DNA of 64,000 nucleotides, taken from positions 196,387 through 260,386 of the forward strand of contig NZ_KB233222.1 in NCBI RefSeq assembly GCF_000314855.2, read 5' to 3'. Under the pieces are notes generated by a model. That model ran no database searches. It had not been told where the DNA came from and saw only the letters and a program-made list of their open reading frames with translations. The first letter of the stretch is position 1; every line of letters starts with the position of its first letter. A program made the translations under genes and the position numbers. The stretch comes from Providencia burhodogranariea DSM 19968. GTDB lineage: Bacteria > Pseudomonadota > Gammaproteobacteria > Enterobacterales > Enterobacteriaceae. Positions 36,308 through 46,332 of the stretch are shown piece after piece.

Positions 36308-39300
36308 TTACCTCTGTATAATGTCGACAGTATGGTTTTCCCCATCCTCTAGCAGTGGAATTCTGTCATCGGTGAGTATGACTCCGTCTAGCGATGCTTG
36401 GTAGTCTTGGTTACTGCGCACAACGGTGATTTGGTACTGACTTGTGCCATGCTGGTATATCAGGCTAATAGATGGCCAGCTATGTGGAAGCAAAGGATGT
36501 ATGCGAATGACTTCACCTTGACGTTTAATTCCCAATAATTCTTCAGTGAGCAAACGGTATGCCCAGCCTGCTGAGCCTGTATACCAACTCCATCCGCCAC
36601 GTCCAATATGTGGAGAGACACTATAAATATCAGCGCTCATAACGTATGGTTCCACTTTGTAACGTTGTATATCGTTAGTATTCAGACCATGGTTAATTGG
36701 GTTGATCATTTCCCAGAGTTGCCAAGCTCGTTCGGTGTTACCCATTCTTGCAAAGGCCATTATTGCCCAGATGGCAGCATGGGTGTATTGCCCGCCATTT
36801 TCGCGTACACCCGGTAGATAGCCTTGAATATAGCCCGGATTTGGCCCATGTCCATTGAATGGTGGAGTTAATAATTTAATTAATTTAGCATTGCTATCAA
36901 CTAAACGTTCATCTAATGCTTGCATTGCCTGTGTACTACGTGCTGGACTGGCTGCACCAGAAAGTACTGACCAGCTTTGGGCAATCGCATCAATTTGGCA
37001 TTCTTGTGAGGTTGCTGAACCCAGTGGATTACCATTATCAAAGTATCCCCTTCGATACCATTTACCATCCCAAGCCGTAGCCTCTAAATTTTTCTGTAAA
37101 CTTGTTGCTTCGGTATGGCACATAACTGCAACAGTATTGTCTTGCCGTAACTCAGCAAGATCTGCGAAGTGTTGTAAAATATCGTACAAAAAGAAAGACA
37201 ACCAGACACTTTCGCCTTTGCCTTCTATTCCGACTCGGTTCATGCCATCGTTCCAGTCTCCCGAACCCATTAACGATAGCCCATGCTGGCCAAACTGTAG
37301 ACCATGCTTAATTGCTTTAAGGCAATGTTCCCAGAGTGTTTCTTCTATGGTACTGATAACGGGCATATCGTAGATGGATTCTTCTCCTTGTTTGAGCTGA
37401 CGACCTTCCAAATAAGGGATGTATTGTTCGAGAATTCCGCTATCTCCCGTTGTTTCCACATAATGACAAACCGCATGAGGTAGCCAGAGATAATCATCTG
37501 AGCATTGCGTTCGCACACCATTACCATAAGGTGGATGCCACCAGTGCTGTACATCACCTTCAATAAATTGGCGTGATGCACAGAGTAAAATTTGCTCACG
37601 TAAACGTTCTGGTGCGACATTACTCAACGCCATGCTATCTTGCAATTGATCGCGAAAACCAAATGCGCCTCCTGACTGGTAGTAACCACTGCGAGCCATG
37701 ATACGACATGCAATTGTTTGGTATAGCAGCCAGCCATTCACTAAAGGATTAATCGTAGTATCAGGCGTATTAATAACGATTTTATCGAGCACCGAGTGCC
37801 AATGATGATTAACATTATTGAGTTCTGAACGAACCGCAGCTTCGTTCAGATAGTGAGTGATTGTCGTATGTGCTTGCGCCTGATCTTCACAAACACCTAG
37901 GACAAAAATAAACGTTTTCTGATCACCATCGATTAAAGATACTGCTGATTGCACAGCTGCACAGGGATCGAGACCAGCCCCTGTTTTATTTGAAAGTCTG
38001 TGTAGGTTCATTGCTGCTGGTTTTTGCAAGCTACCATTGCGACCAATAAACTCATGGCGATTGCCCGTAAACGAGCAATGAGCGCCTGTTATCGCAAAAA
38101 ATGCGGTTCGTTCGGCACCATTGCTACCATAAAAATTATTTGCCATCACACCACAGCCCCCTGAGATATTGGCCGAATGCGTGATGATGTGAAGTGCTGA
38201 TTTACTACGAGACTCACTCAATGTCCATTCAACATAGCCAGTGACGGAGAGCTTTCGCATACGTCCAGAGCTATTCTTGAGTGTCAAAATGGCGAGTTTT
38301 ACGGGGGCATGTTCCGCGACCAGTATTGTAAGCTCACTATCAATGCCATTTTCACGGTGAGCAAATACGCTGTAGCCAAAACCATGGCGTGTCAAATAAT
38401 CGCCTTGACCCCGTATGGGGAGCGTAGTTGGTGACCAAACTTTACCACTTTCTTCGTCACGGAGATAAAATGACTCTCCGCTATGGTCGCTAACAGGATC
38501 ATTTTCCCATGGTGTTAATCGATATTCATGGGCATTTTCATACCAAGTATAGGCCTGCCCAGCTTCTGAAATCACGCTTCCAAAATCAGCATTTGCCAAT
38601 ATATTTGACCATGGTGCCGGTGTTGGTGAATTTTCCCTGAGTATAATGTGATACTCACGGGTATCCTTAGAAAAACCACCGTGACCATTATAATGCAGTA
38701 ACTGTTCGGTATCTGGTATCCAATTAGTATGCTGGTTTATTCCTAATACGGAACGAGGAATAAAGTCTTTTTGTAGCGTTACTTTTTTATTAAGACGTTG
38801 ATTTAATTGTTCGCTTAATTCACCAGCGCGATCATCGAGATAAATTTGTGCAACACTCATCAACAGTAATTTATCTTCGACAGAATGATGTTCACCATTA
38901 CGAACAAAAATTCCGCCTGTTTTATCTAGTAGATTTGCTTCTGTGCCTGCATAAATTAGCTCCATAATCTGATTTTGTAGGCCTTGTTGATAACCATCTG
39001 AGCTATTATTGAGGATTACCAAGTCTACCGCTAATCCTTTTAACCGCCAGTAATGATGCGCTTGAATCAGAGTAGTTATTGAGCGAATGCTCTCATTACT
39101 GGTGACATTAAGCAGTACAATAGGCAAGTCACCGGAAATGTTCCATCCCCATAAACTGGATTGCCCACGCCGGTTTCGGCTGATGATATTGGCATCACTA
39201 CGGAGTTCAGGGCAAGGGTAAAGCACCGCGCTCGCGAGTCTGTTAAATAGAGTTGCATCATCTTCGTTTGCATTCATTTGTCGTAAGACGACTCGGCTGT

Positions 39301-42300
39301 GTGATCTCGCCAGTTCGAAAACGCGGTCAGCGATAGTATGATCACGATATTTTTCCAAAAGAGCCAAACTAAGTTGACGACTGTCGCTGATACCATAAAC
39401 GATGTCTATAATGACAGGCTGCCTTGGGTGTAACGTGATGGTTTGTCGTATTGCCAGTATTGGATCCAGAACAGGGCCTGACGTATTACTAAGTTGCCCG
39501 CTTTGTGTGAGCGTTAATGCATCTACTGGGCTTCTGCCTCGTCCTAAAAACTTAGCTCGATCGGTCTCAAACGAAACGGTTTTAGCGTAATGACCGTGTA
39601 CAACCATCATATGAAGCAGCCATGGGCATTGATCATCTGGTGTGCGGGGGCGTCGATGGCATAAAATTGCTTCGTGTGTGGGAATTAATTCGGTCTGAAT
39701 AAATAATTTACTGAATGCGGGATGTGCCAAATCGCTGGTGGCAGGTGCAAGGACGACTTCAGCATAAGTCGTTAACTCAATAGTTCTCGGTAGGTGACCC
39801 CGGTGTAGCAGGGTTACTCTACGTAGTTCAATATCATCTTCAGGAGAAATGACAACCTGCGTTCTGACGCTAAGTGTTTTATTAGTACACTTAAAGTCCG
39901 CTTCCGCATCGGTAAATATGGTCTCGTAATCAATATCAGCATTACCCGTGGGTTGCCAAGTATTGCCCCAAACATCACCTGAGAGTGTGTCCTTGATGTA
40001 GCAGAAGGCTCCCCAGTTGTCGCAGGTTACATCACTGTGCCAGCGTGTGAGTGCAAGATCATTCCAACGGCTATATCCACCCCCCGTGTGGGTCATCATT
40101 AGATGATAATGGCTATTTGATAATAGCTGAACTTCAGGTACCAAGCTGTTCGCATCGCTGAAAATCCGAGGTTCATAGCGAACCGGTTTTATCACTCCCG
40201 TATGATGTTCAAATTGACGACGTGTACTGTATAAATCGATGGCATCAGGCACCTGTTCCTGTAAAAGCAAACTTGCTGATTGGAATGCTTTACTGGATAT
40301 AAATCTGTCAACCATTGGCGCATCGAGTAGTACGTGAGACAGTGCCTGAAATGCCATTCCCTGATGATGAGCCATCCATGATTGTACAACTGCATAGAGC
40401 TGTCCAGTTGCGAGGCGTGATGGCGTATAATCCAGCGCTTCATAAAAACCGTATTCGCCGCGAGCACCATTTTTTTCCAATCTGATTAGGTTTTCGCAGG
40501 CTTTCTGTGGTGCAACCATCAAGGCGAGAAATGTCGCATATGGCGCGATGACCATATCATCGGCCAGACCTCGGCGTAAACCAAGCCCAGGCACACCAAA
40601 AGCTTGATATTGATAGTTTTGTTGTATATCAAATGAGTAGTAACAGGATTCTGAAACGCCCCATGGTACACCTCGTTCTTTTCCCCAAAGTATTTGGCGT
40701 TTAACTGCAGATTGGCTCATTTCATCAAGTAAGCTAGCCGGCCACGTTGGCATTACTAGGTTTGGCATCAGGTATTCAAACATTGAGCCACTCCAAGACA
40801 TGAGAGCAGTTTCTTTATCAATAGTAGTAAATAAGCGACCCAGTGCGTACCAGCTTTTTAATGGCAGCTGATTGGTGGCGATAGCCAGAAAATTAGTCAA
40901 ACGAATTTCCGACGGCAACAGGTCGTAGTAGCTTTTATCTAGTAAATTGCTGTCACAGTTGTAGCCAACACTGAGTAGATTAGTGACTTTACTATATAAG
41001 AAAGTGAAATCCATTCGAGCGTGTTCAGTGAGCCGTTGTTCTAGCTCACTGATAATATTTAGCCGGAGACGAGCTAGTGAAATGACGGATTCTGTTGGTG
41101 TACCATCCCCCGTATATTTTGCCTGAACTAGCCAGCTAAGTGATGGTAATACTTGGGGATCCTGTATTGGTGTTAACCAGCTAAGCAGGCTAGACCACTC
41201 TTGGCAAAATAGGGACAGCTGATGACGTAAATGCTCAATCCATCGTAAAACAAGCTGATCATCTTGATGACATAAGGTTGATAAGCGTTCACTTTGGTTT
41301 AGCATATTTTTGAGTTCAGCATATAACTGTGAATGAGGTAGCAAGGCGGATTTGGTGCATTTTTTTCGTAATAAATGCAGTGCTTTCGGTGCGTTTCCTC
41401 TCCAGTGCTTTTCAATAATTCCCAGAGTATCATCCAGACCTAATAGCATCTGTGTACTATTTAGCAATGGCTGATGGCGTATGGCAGTTAAGCCTTCTCG
41501 TAGCGTTAGTAAATGTCCTGCGAAGTTGCCGCTGTCAACACTGGAGATATAGCGTGGATTAAGGGGGGCAAGCGTCAAGGTATCATACCAGTTATACAAA
41601 TGCCCTCGGAAGTGCTCCATTTTGTCGAGCGTATCAAGCGTGAAAGTGATCCGTTGCAATACTTCGCCAGCAGGGTGATAGCCAAAGTCCCACGCAGTCA
41701 GGTTTGCCATTAGTGATAAGCCAATATTAGTTGGAGACGTCCTATGTGCGATGACTGAACGAGGTACTTCTTGGTAATTATCTGGTGGAAGCCAGTTCTC
41801 TTTTGCTGAGGTAAAGGTTTCAAAAAATGCCCAAATCTCACGACTTGACTGGCGCAATAGCTGTTTTTGGTTGCTGTTTGGCGAAAATGATTTACGAACA
41901 GGTTGATTGCTCATCCAACTGAGTAATAAAGGTGCTAAACACCACAGTAGGCCAATCAACACAGAGATAATTAAAAAGTTTGGTGCGAAATATAAACTCA
42001 AAGTACTCAATACTACGCCGCTGATTACGTTCATCCACATTATTCGATAAAAACGAATCAGTGAATTTTTTTTATGATCAGCTAATGGGCTATAACTAAC
42101 CCATTGACTAAGGTCACGGTGACTGACATTTAGGCGCCAGAGCGTTACTGCTATTGCGTAAAGCGAATATCCAGCCTCATGCGGTAACGTAAGAAAGTTG
42201 AGTCCAGAACGTAAAAGGCGTTTTAGAGCGCCTGATAAAACTAAGACTAGATGTTGCCCAATAGGGTGGCGTGAAGGCTTATTAAAAAGGTCGTAAAGGG

Positions 42301-44887
42301 TGGTTAGCACCGTTGGCAGTAGCCACACTATTGTTAATATACTTAACCAGTAAAATGGATTAGGTACCCATAATAACGAACAAAATAATAGTACCAGTAA
42401 GGATGGCGTCACTAAACTACGTCGTAAATTATCGAATAATTTCCAGTATGAAAGAGCTGATAATGGATTTTTATTATAACTCCCATCTGCTTTTTGGACG
42501 CGGGATTTCAACCAATTAAGCAATTGCCAGTCGCCGCGGATCCAACGCACACGTCTTGAGGCATCGGATAAATAATTATTTGGATATTGTTCGTAAAGCA
42601 AAACTTCACTGACAAGTCCTGAGCGCACATAGCATCCCTCGAGTAAATCATGGCTAAGGACAAGATTATCTGGACAGACATTTTGAGTGGCTAACATAAA
42701 TGTATCAACATCGTAAATCCCTTTGCCAACAAATGATCCTTCGCTGAAAAGGTCCTGATAAATATCCGAAGACATGACTAAATAAGGATTATTGCTCGAT
42801 ATACCACTGCATATTGCGGCATAACGTCCTTGACCATTACGAGGGATCTCTTCTGCCAGTCCTGGTTGCAAAATACCATATCCTTTCACGACTCGTTGAC
42901 GCTCTGGGTCAAAGACGGGGTGATTCAGCGGGTGTGCCATCGTTGCAATGAGCTTATGTGCACTATCTCGAGGTAAAATAGTATCGCTGTCTAACGTGAT
43001 GACATATTTAACTCGTTCCGGTAACTGACTTGGGTTGGTAACTGAAACAGTCGAAAACTGTGAGCTGGGTTGGCGCAACCAGCTGTTCAATAAAGCAAGT
43101 TTGCCTCGTTTTCGTTCATAGCCCATCCAAACTCCCTGTTGGGGATTCCATTTTGGCGAGCGATGGAGTAGATAGAAACGTGGTCGGCTAGACGGATATC
43201 GTCGATTGAGATTTTGAGTTTGTGAGACGACCCAGTCTAGTAGTGTGTTATTTTCCGGTGAATTTTCCACCGTTGAATCGGTAAAGTCAGTCAATAATGC
43301 GAAATAAAGATTGTCGCTTTGGTTACCGAGCCAACACACTTCCATGCTGTTGAGTAATTTTTCTATCGCGTCACGATCAGTTAGCAGGCAAGGAGTCACG
43401 ACCATTGTCGTGAATTCCACTGGGATCTCGGTGGAAAAATCCATTCGAGGTAAGGGGAGCGGATTGCTAAACCGAGTAGTGGCATCACTTTGTAAATTGA
43501 TCACTAATTGGCTGATAACCACGAGAAGTGGCGTTACAAGTAGTACGAGAAGCCAGCCAATTTCCTGCAACGATGTTTCATATAAAATACTGATTGTTAT
43601 CGCAACGGTTAAGAAACTCAGGCTACCAAGCCATGAAAATAATGGTGCATGACTAAAACTACGTTTAATACGAATAATCAATGATGCTTTTACGGGTAAT
43701 CGTGTTTCAAATTGCTTACGACCCTCGCCTATCAGGAAATAACCAACATGATTTTCGGGATTATTGGGGGCGGTTTCTTCAGCGAGTTCGAGTAAACAAT
43801 GAGATACTTCAAGCTCGCTTAAATGACTTCGTCTCGCGAGTATTTCAATAATATTTCGGTAATGATTACGAGTATCAAAGTGCATTAAAGGGTAGATACC
43901 AGCAGGATCTTTCCGTAATATTTGCTCTACTACGCTCATTGATTCGATGAAATCAGCCCAGTCAATTTCGCTCAGTAAATGCAGACCTGCGATACTATTG
44001 CTTACTGAAAGTTGATTGGTGGCGAGTTGTTGATTAAAAAGATAAATAAGCCCATCAGTTGTGACACCTTGTTCAGCAAGGCGTTGTTCAATCCAACTCA
44101 AAGGGAGTGCCAGTATATTACCACGCCCTTGTAAACGGCGTACCATTTCGGCGACAAATGCGCTACTGAGAGGCGGCCGTGTACGGGCCATGTCTGCAAT
44201 AACTAAAATCAAATCCGCAGGGGAATTTTCAACACATTCAAAAATTCGTGTTAGCCACATATCTGCTAGATTACGTCCCTCTTGGGCTTTTGAGACCTCG
44301 ATACTGACCCGACGAATATTTTCGATTAAAGCTAAACGTAACATACCCGGTAATGCCCAAAGCTCACCTAATGTAAGGTGCATCACTTGCTGATAGGTAG
44401 CGATATAACTCGCTAAACTTGCTTTATCCCAACGTCCATCTCCATGAGCAATTGCCTCTGCTGCGATGTCATAAATACGGGGACAATTATGTGGTGATGT
44501 CAATGAGGGAAGCCCTTTACCAAAATTTTTCGGCAAATGTTGTCGTACAATTCGGATCTGCTCTTCAATCAAATAGTAATTGTCCAGCAGCCACTCTCCC
44601 GCAGGCATAATACTTGCTTTATTGCCTTCATTGAGTAAATAACAATTTTGCGTGATGACAGCTTCATTCTCCCCAAGACGTTTGAGAAGATAATAAGGAA
44701 GTCTATCAGGAGAAAGTTTATGTGAGCGCGCGAGTTTTTCTCCATAGCACTCCATTTGTGCCGCTGAAAATAACTCTGCTTTGATTGTATTTTCATTTAA
44801 TACATTAGTATCAGAGGCGCGATAACTCTCTGATTCAGATGGCACGATTCGGTGTGCGTTAATCCACTTCTTAATATTAATTTTCAT
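36308..44887 (-). CDS. Cyclic beta-1,2-glucan synthase-like protein (GT84 / GH189-like / GH94)
   Basis: At 2859 residues it is the size of Brucella Cgs and Rhizobium NdvB. After a soluble N-terminus and membrane helices near 415-465 comes the GT84-type glycosyltransferase. It has ITLDSDT near 633, the LSHDLLEG acidic motif near 745 and RRVRWIRGDWQ near 785. More membrane helices follow near 825-860 and 950-990. The middle is glucoamylase-like (transglycosylation/cyclisation region). The C-terminal GH94-type phosphorylase domain includes FRDQLQDS and GSGDWNDGMN (about 2545). The frame is unbroken. Known members make, cyclise and trim periplasmic cyclic glucans from UDP-glucose. No NdvA-type exporter gene is adjacent. 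The product here is inferred, not shown. Confidence 0.88.
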   Translation of the reverse strand: MKINIKKWINAHRIVPSESESYRASDTNVLNENTIKAELFSAAQMECYGEKLARSHKLSPDRLPYYLLKRLGENEAVITQNCYLLNEGNKASIMPAGEWLLDNYYLIEEQIRIVRQHLPKNFGKGLPSLTSPHNCPRIYDIAAEAIAHGDGRWDKASLASYIATYQQVMHLTLGELWALPGMLRLALIENIRRVSIEVSKAQEGRNLADMWLTRIFECVENSPADLILVIADMARTRPPLSSAFVAEMVRRLQGRGNILALPLSWIEQRLAEQGVTTDGLIYLFNQQLATNQLSVSNSIAGLHLLSEIDWADFIESMSVVEQILRKDPAGIYPLMHFDTRNHYRNIIEILARRSHLSELEVSHCLLELAEETAPNNPENHVGYFLIGEGRKQFETRLPVKASLIIRIKRSFSHAPLFSWLGSLSFLTVAITISILYETSLQEIGWLLVLLVTPLLVVISQLVINLQSDATTRFSNPLPLPRMDFSTEIPVEFTTMVVTPCLLTDRDAIEKLLNSMEVCWLGNQSDNLYFALLTDFTDSTVENSPENNTLLDWVVSQTQNLNRRYPSSRPRFYLLHRSPKWNPQQGVWMGYERKRGKLALLNSWLRQPSSQFSTVSVTNPSQLPERVKYVITLDSDTILPRDSAHKLIATMAHPLNHPVFDPERQRVVKGYGILQPGLAEEIPRNGQGRYAAICSGISSNNPYLVMSSDIYQDLFSEGSFVGKGIYDVDTFMLATQNVCPDNLVLSHDLLEGCYVRSGLVSEVLLYEQYPNNYLSDASRRVRWIRGDWQLLNWLKSRVQKADGSYNKNPLSALSYWKLFDNLRRSLVTPSLLVLLFCSLLWVPNPFYWLSILTIVWLLPTVLTTLYDLFNKPSRHPIGQHLVLVLSGALKRLLRSGLNFLTLPHEAGYSLYAIAVTLWRLNVSHRDLSQWVSYSPLADHKKNSLIRFYRIMWMNVISGVVLSTLSLYFAPNFLIISVLIGLLWCLAPLLLSWMSNQPVRKSFSPNSNQKQLLRQSSREIWAFFETFTSAKENWLPPDNYQEVPRSVIAHRTSPTNIGLSLMANLTAWDFGYHPAGEVLQRITFTLDTLDKMEHFRGHLYNWYDTLTLAPLNPRYISSVDSGNFAGHLLTLREGLTAIRHQPLLNSTQMLLGLDDTLGIIEKHWRGNAPKALHLLRKKCTKSALLPHSQLYAELKNMLNQSERLSTLCHQDDQLVLRWIEHLRHQLSLFCQEWSSLLSWLTPIQDPQVLPSLSWLVQAKYTGDGTPTESVISLARLRLNIISELEQRLTEHARMDFTFLYSKVTNLLSVGYNCDSNLLDKSYYDLLPSEIRLTNFLAIATNQLPLKSWYALGRLFTTIDKETALMSWSGSMFEYLMPNLVMPTWPASLLDEMSQSAVKRQILWGKERGVPWGVSESCYYSFDIQQNYQYQAFGVPGLGLRRGLADDMVIAPYATFLALMVAPQKACENLIRLEKNGARGEYGFYEALDYTPSRLATGQLYAVVQSWMAHHQGMAFQALSHVLLDAPMVDRFISSKAFQSASLLLQEQVPDAIDLYSTRRQFEHHTGVIKPVRYEPRIFSDANSLVPEVQLLSNSHYHLMMTHTGGGYSRWNDLALTRWHSDVTCDNWGAFCYIKDTLSGDVWGNTWQPTGNADIDYETIFTDAEADFKCTNKTLSVRTQVVISPEDDIELRRVTLLHRGHLPRTIELTTYAEVVLAPATSDLAHPAFSKLFIQTELIPTHEAILCHRRPRTPDDQCPWLLHMMVVHGHYAKTVSFETDRAKFLGRGRSPVDALTLTQSGQLSNTSGPVLDPILAIRQTITLHPRQPVIIDIVYGISDSRQLSLALLEKYRDHTIADRVFELARSHSRVVLRQMNANEDDATLFNRLASAVLYPCPELRSDANIISRNRRGQSSLWGWNISGDLPIVLLNVTSNESIRSITTLIQAHHYWRLKGLAVDLVILNNSSDGYQQGLQNQIMELIYAGTEANLLDKTGGIFVRNGEHHSVEDKLLLMSVAQIYLDDRAGELSEQLNQRLNKKVTLQKDFIPRSVLGINQHTNWIPDTEQLLHYNGHGGFSKDTREYHIILRENSPTPAPWSNILANADFGSVISEAGQAYTWYENAHEYRLTPWENDPVSDHSGESFYLRDEESGKVWSPTTLPIRGQGDYLTRHGFGYSVFAHRENGIDSELTILVAEHAPVKLAILTLKNSSGRMRKLSVTGYVEWTLSESRSKSALHIITHSANISGGCGVMANNFYGSNGAERTAFFAITGAHCSFTGNRHEFIGRNGSLQKPAAMNLHRLSNKTGAGLDPCAAVQSAVSLIDGDQKTFIFVLGVCEDQAQAHTTITHYLNEAAVRSELNNVNHHWHSVLDKIVINTPDTTINPLVNGWLLYQTIACRIMARSGYYQSGGAFGFRDQLQDSMALSNVAPERLREQILLCASRQFIEGDVQHWWHPPYGNGVRTQCSDDYLWLPHAVCHYVETTGDSGILEQYIPYLEGRQLKQGEESIYDMPVISTIEETLWEHCLKAIKHGLQFGQHGLSLMGSGDWNDGMNRVGIEGKGESVWLSFFLYDILQHFADLAELRQDNTVAVMCHTEATSLQKNLEATAWDGKWYRRGYFDNGNPLGSATSQECQIDAIAQSWSVLSGAASPARSTQAMQALDERLVDSNAKLIKLLTPPFNGHGPNPGYIQGYLPGVRENGGQYTHAAIWAIMAFARMGNTERAWQLWEMINPINHGLNTNDIQRYKVEPYVMSADIYSVSPHIGRGGWSWYTGSAGWAYRLLTEELLGIKRQGEVIRIHPLLPHSWPSISLIYQHGTSQYQITVVRSNQDYQASLDGVILTDDRIPLLEDGENHTVDIIQR

Positions 44888-44998
44888 GGGATTGCTCTAT
44901 GGCAATGTGAATGCAAAGGAGTCGCGATTAAAACCGTAAAGAAACATTCCCTCAGATAAAAAAGGGCGTCACAAATTTAGCGACTGCAAGAAAATGAC

Positions 44999-45150
44999 TT
45001 ATATACCTAAAATATTTCAAGATGCATGAACACAGTCAGCGAAGCTGTTTTGATGAAAAAAAGTAAAAGAAATATTGATAACACAGTGACTCAGCTAGCT
45101 GAGTGAGGCCGCTATGTTTAGAATATAATCCATGCAACTGAACGTATGAC
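44999..45150. repeat. Dispersed TATACCTAAAATATTTCAAGA repeat
   Basis: ATATACCTAAAATATTTCAAG with ATGCATGAACACAGTC on the left, and TTTAGAATATAATCCATGCAA on the right, are versions of the repeat arms seen at 12646 and 49537. The centre includes the CTCAGCTAGCTGAG palindrome. Confidence 0.55.
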
Positions 45151-45186
45151 GGATATAGAATGCAAATTTTTACTGAAAAAAAAGTG

Positions 45187-45354
45187 TTAATGTGGGGCAA
45201 TAAATAACGCTTTACATCCTGGGCAAAGCATTGTGCGCTTTAAGCGAATCTTAGATGTTTGTTGAGATGATTTAAAGCCACAAAGTGGGCAGGTAACGCT
45301 GGTTGTAGACGAATGACCGCCAGTTAGTTTCATTAGGTAATCGAAAAATAGCAT
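45187..45354 (-). CDS. Small zinc-ribbon protein, YnfU-like
   Basis: This 55-residue protein is below usual length cut-offs. It starts MLFFDYLMKLTGGHSS with a strong GGAGG site 10 bp before the ATG. Two cysteine knuckles, CPLCGF (about 22-27) and CPGC (about 44-47), separated by a basic helix, define a zinc ribbon like that of E. coli YnfU and similar mini-proteins. It sits about 300 bp upstream of the glucan synthase-like gene on the same strand, with a dispersed repeat between them. Function unknown. Confidence 0.72.
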   Translation of the reverse strand: MLFFDYLMKLTGGHSSTTSVTCPLCGFKSSQQTSKIRLKRTMLCPGCKALFIAPH

Positions 45355-46124
45355 AATGATTAATCCTCCAATGAATGAGCTTTATCATAACACGAGTGGA
45401 TTAAAATATACGCAGTAAAAGATATATTACTTAATAATATTTTCTGATCTATAGATTTTTAAAATTATTTATAGCGAGTTAATTTAAGCTGCGTGCCTTA
45501 AATTAAAATGAAAAATTAAATTTAATGATATACTTATCAAGCACAAACGTTAAATATCAAAAATAAAATCATGCTTAAAAATCAGTTATAATGATTGGGG
45601 TGTTATTGATTAATGGTTTTATTGGGTTTTTAAATGCGTTGTTTTTATAATTAATATAAATTATAAAACAATATAATTGATGAAAATAACGTTATTTGTC
45701 AATTGGATGGTTTTAATTTGCATTTTTAATTATATATGCGAAATCACTCTTTGAGTGAGAAATTAGTTATGCTATCCAGATGCTATTTTAATTATTACGA
45801 ATTGAAAATAGAGGTCATCAATGATAAGAACACGATTTGTTAATTAGGGTTTTTTTGGTTAATTGTATGATATTCAAATATATATTCTAATAATTAGTAT
45901 TGAAATCTTTGTCATTTTTAGTCAGTATAATAAACTAATTTCATTAAATTACCTTTTGTTATTTAGATGAATAATCTGCAAAATAAGGTTGTTCATATTA
46001 TTTAATCAAATGTTTAATCTGGTTACTGTTTAAAATTATTATACATCATGCAAGTGTACTACTATATCGAGTAATTAGTGACGTAAAGTGTAAGTGTTTA
46101 TTTGAACGAGCATGGGATGACTGT
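45355..46124. other. AT-rich region upstream of the aae-like cluster
   Basis: 770 bp with no supported gene. It should hold the promoter of the 46125-48819 efflux operon on the plus strand and that of the zinc-ribbon gene on the minus strand. Confidence 0.45.
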
Positions 46125-46321
46125 ATGGAAGATTTGATTTTGGGAGGTACAGTTTTTATACCAGGGATAACCTTAGTCTTTTTTTTGGGTTTTTTTTATG
46201 GTTATTAATAAGAGTTTTTTATGTGGGTTTAGTTATGAAAAATGAATACGCGGGGAGTCTATTTGATATTTCCATGTTGTTTTTTTGTATATTAATAACA
46301 CATGTAATTACTAATTTATAA
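46125..46321 (+). pseudogene. AaeX-like DUF1656 small membrane protein with a frameshift in T8 runs
   Basis: Starting at ATG 46125, the first frame reads MEDLILGGTVFIPGITLVFF, the DUF1656 N-terminus with GG and IPG motifs, but stops at 46210 or so. The frame shifted by one base continues LLIRVFYVGLV, then AGSLFDISMLFFCILITHVI to TAA at 46319-46321. That is the C-terminal half of the family. One extra T in either of two T8 runs (46179-46186 and 46190-46197) restores a single 65-residue protein, close to the 67 of AaeX. It is directly upstream of aaeA- and aaeB-like genes, which confirms identity. It may be broken, rescued by polymerase slippage, or a sequencing artefact. Confidence 0.78.
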
Positions 46322-46332
46322 GTGGTTATATA

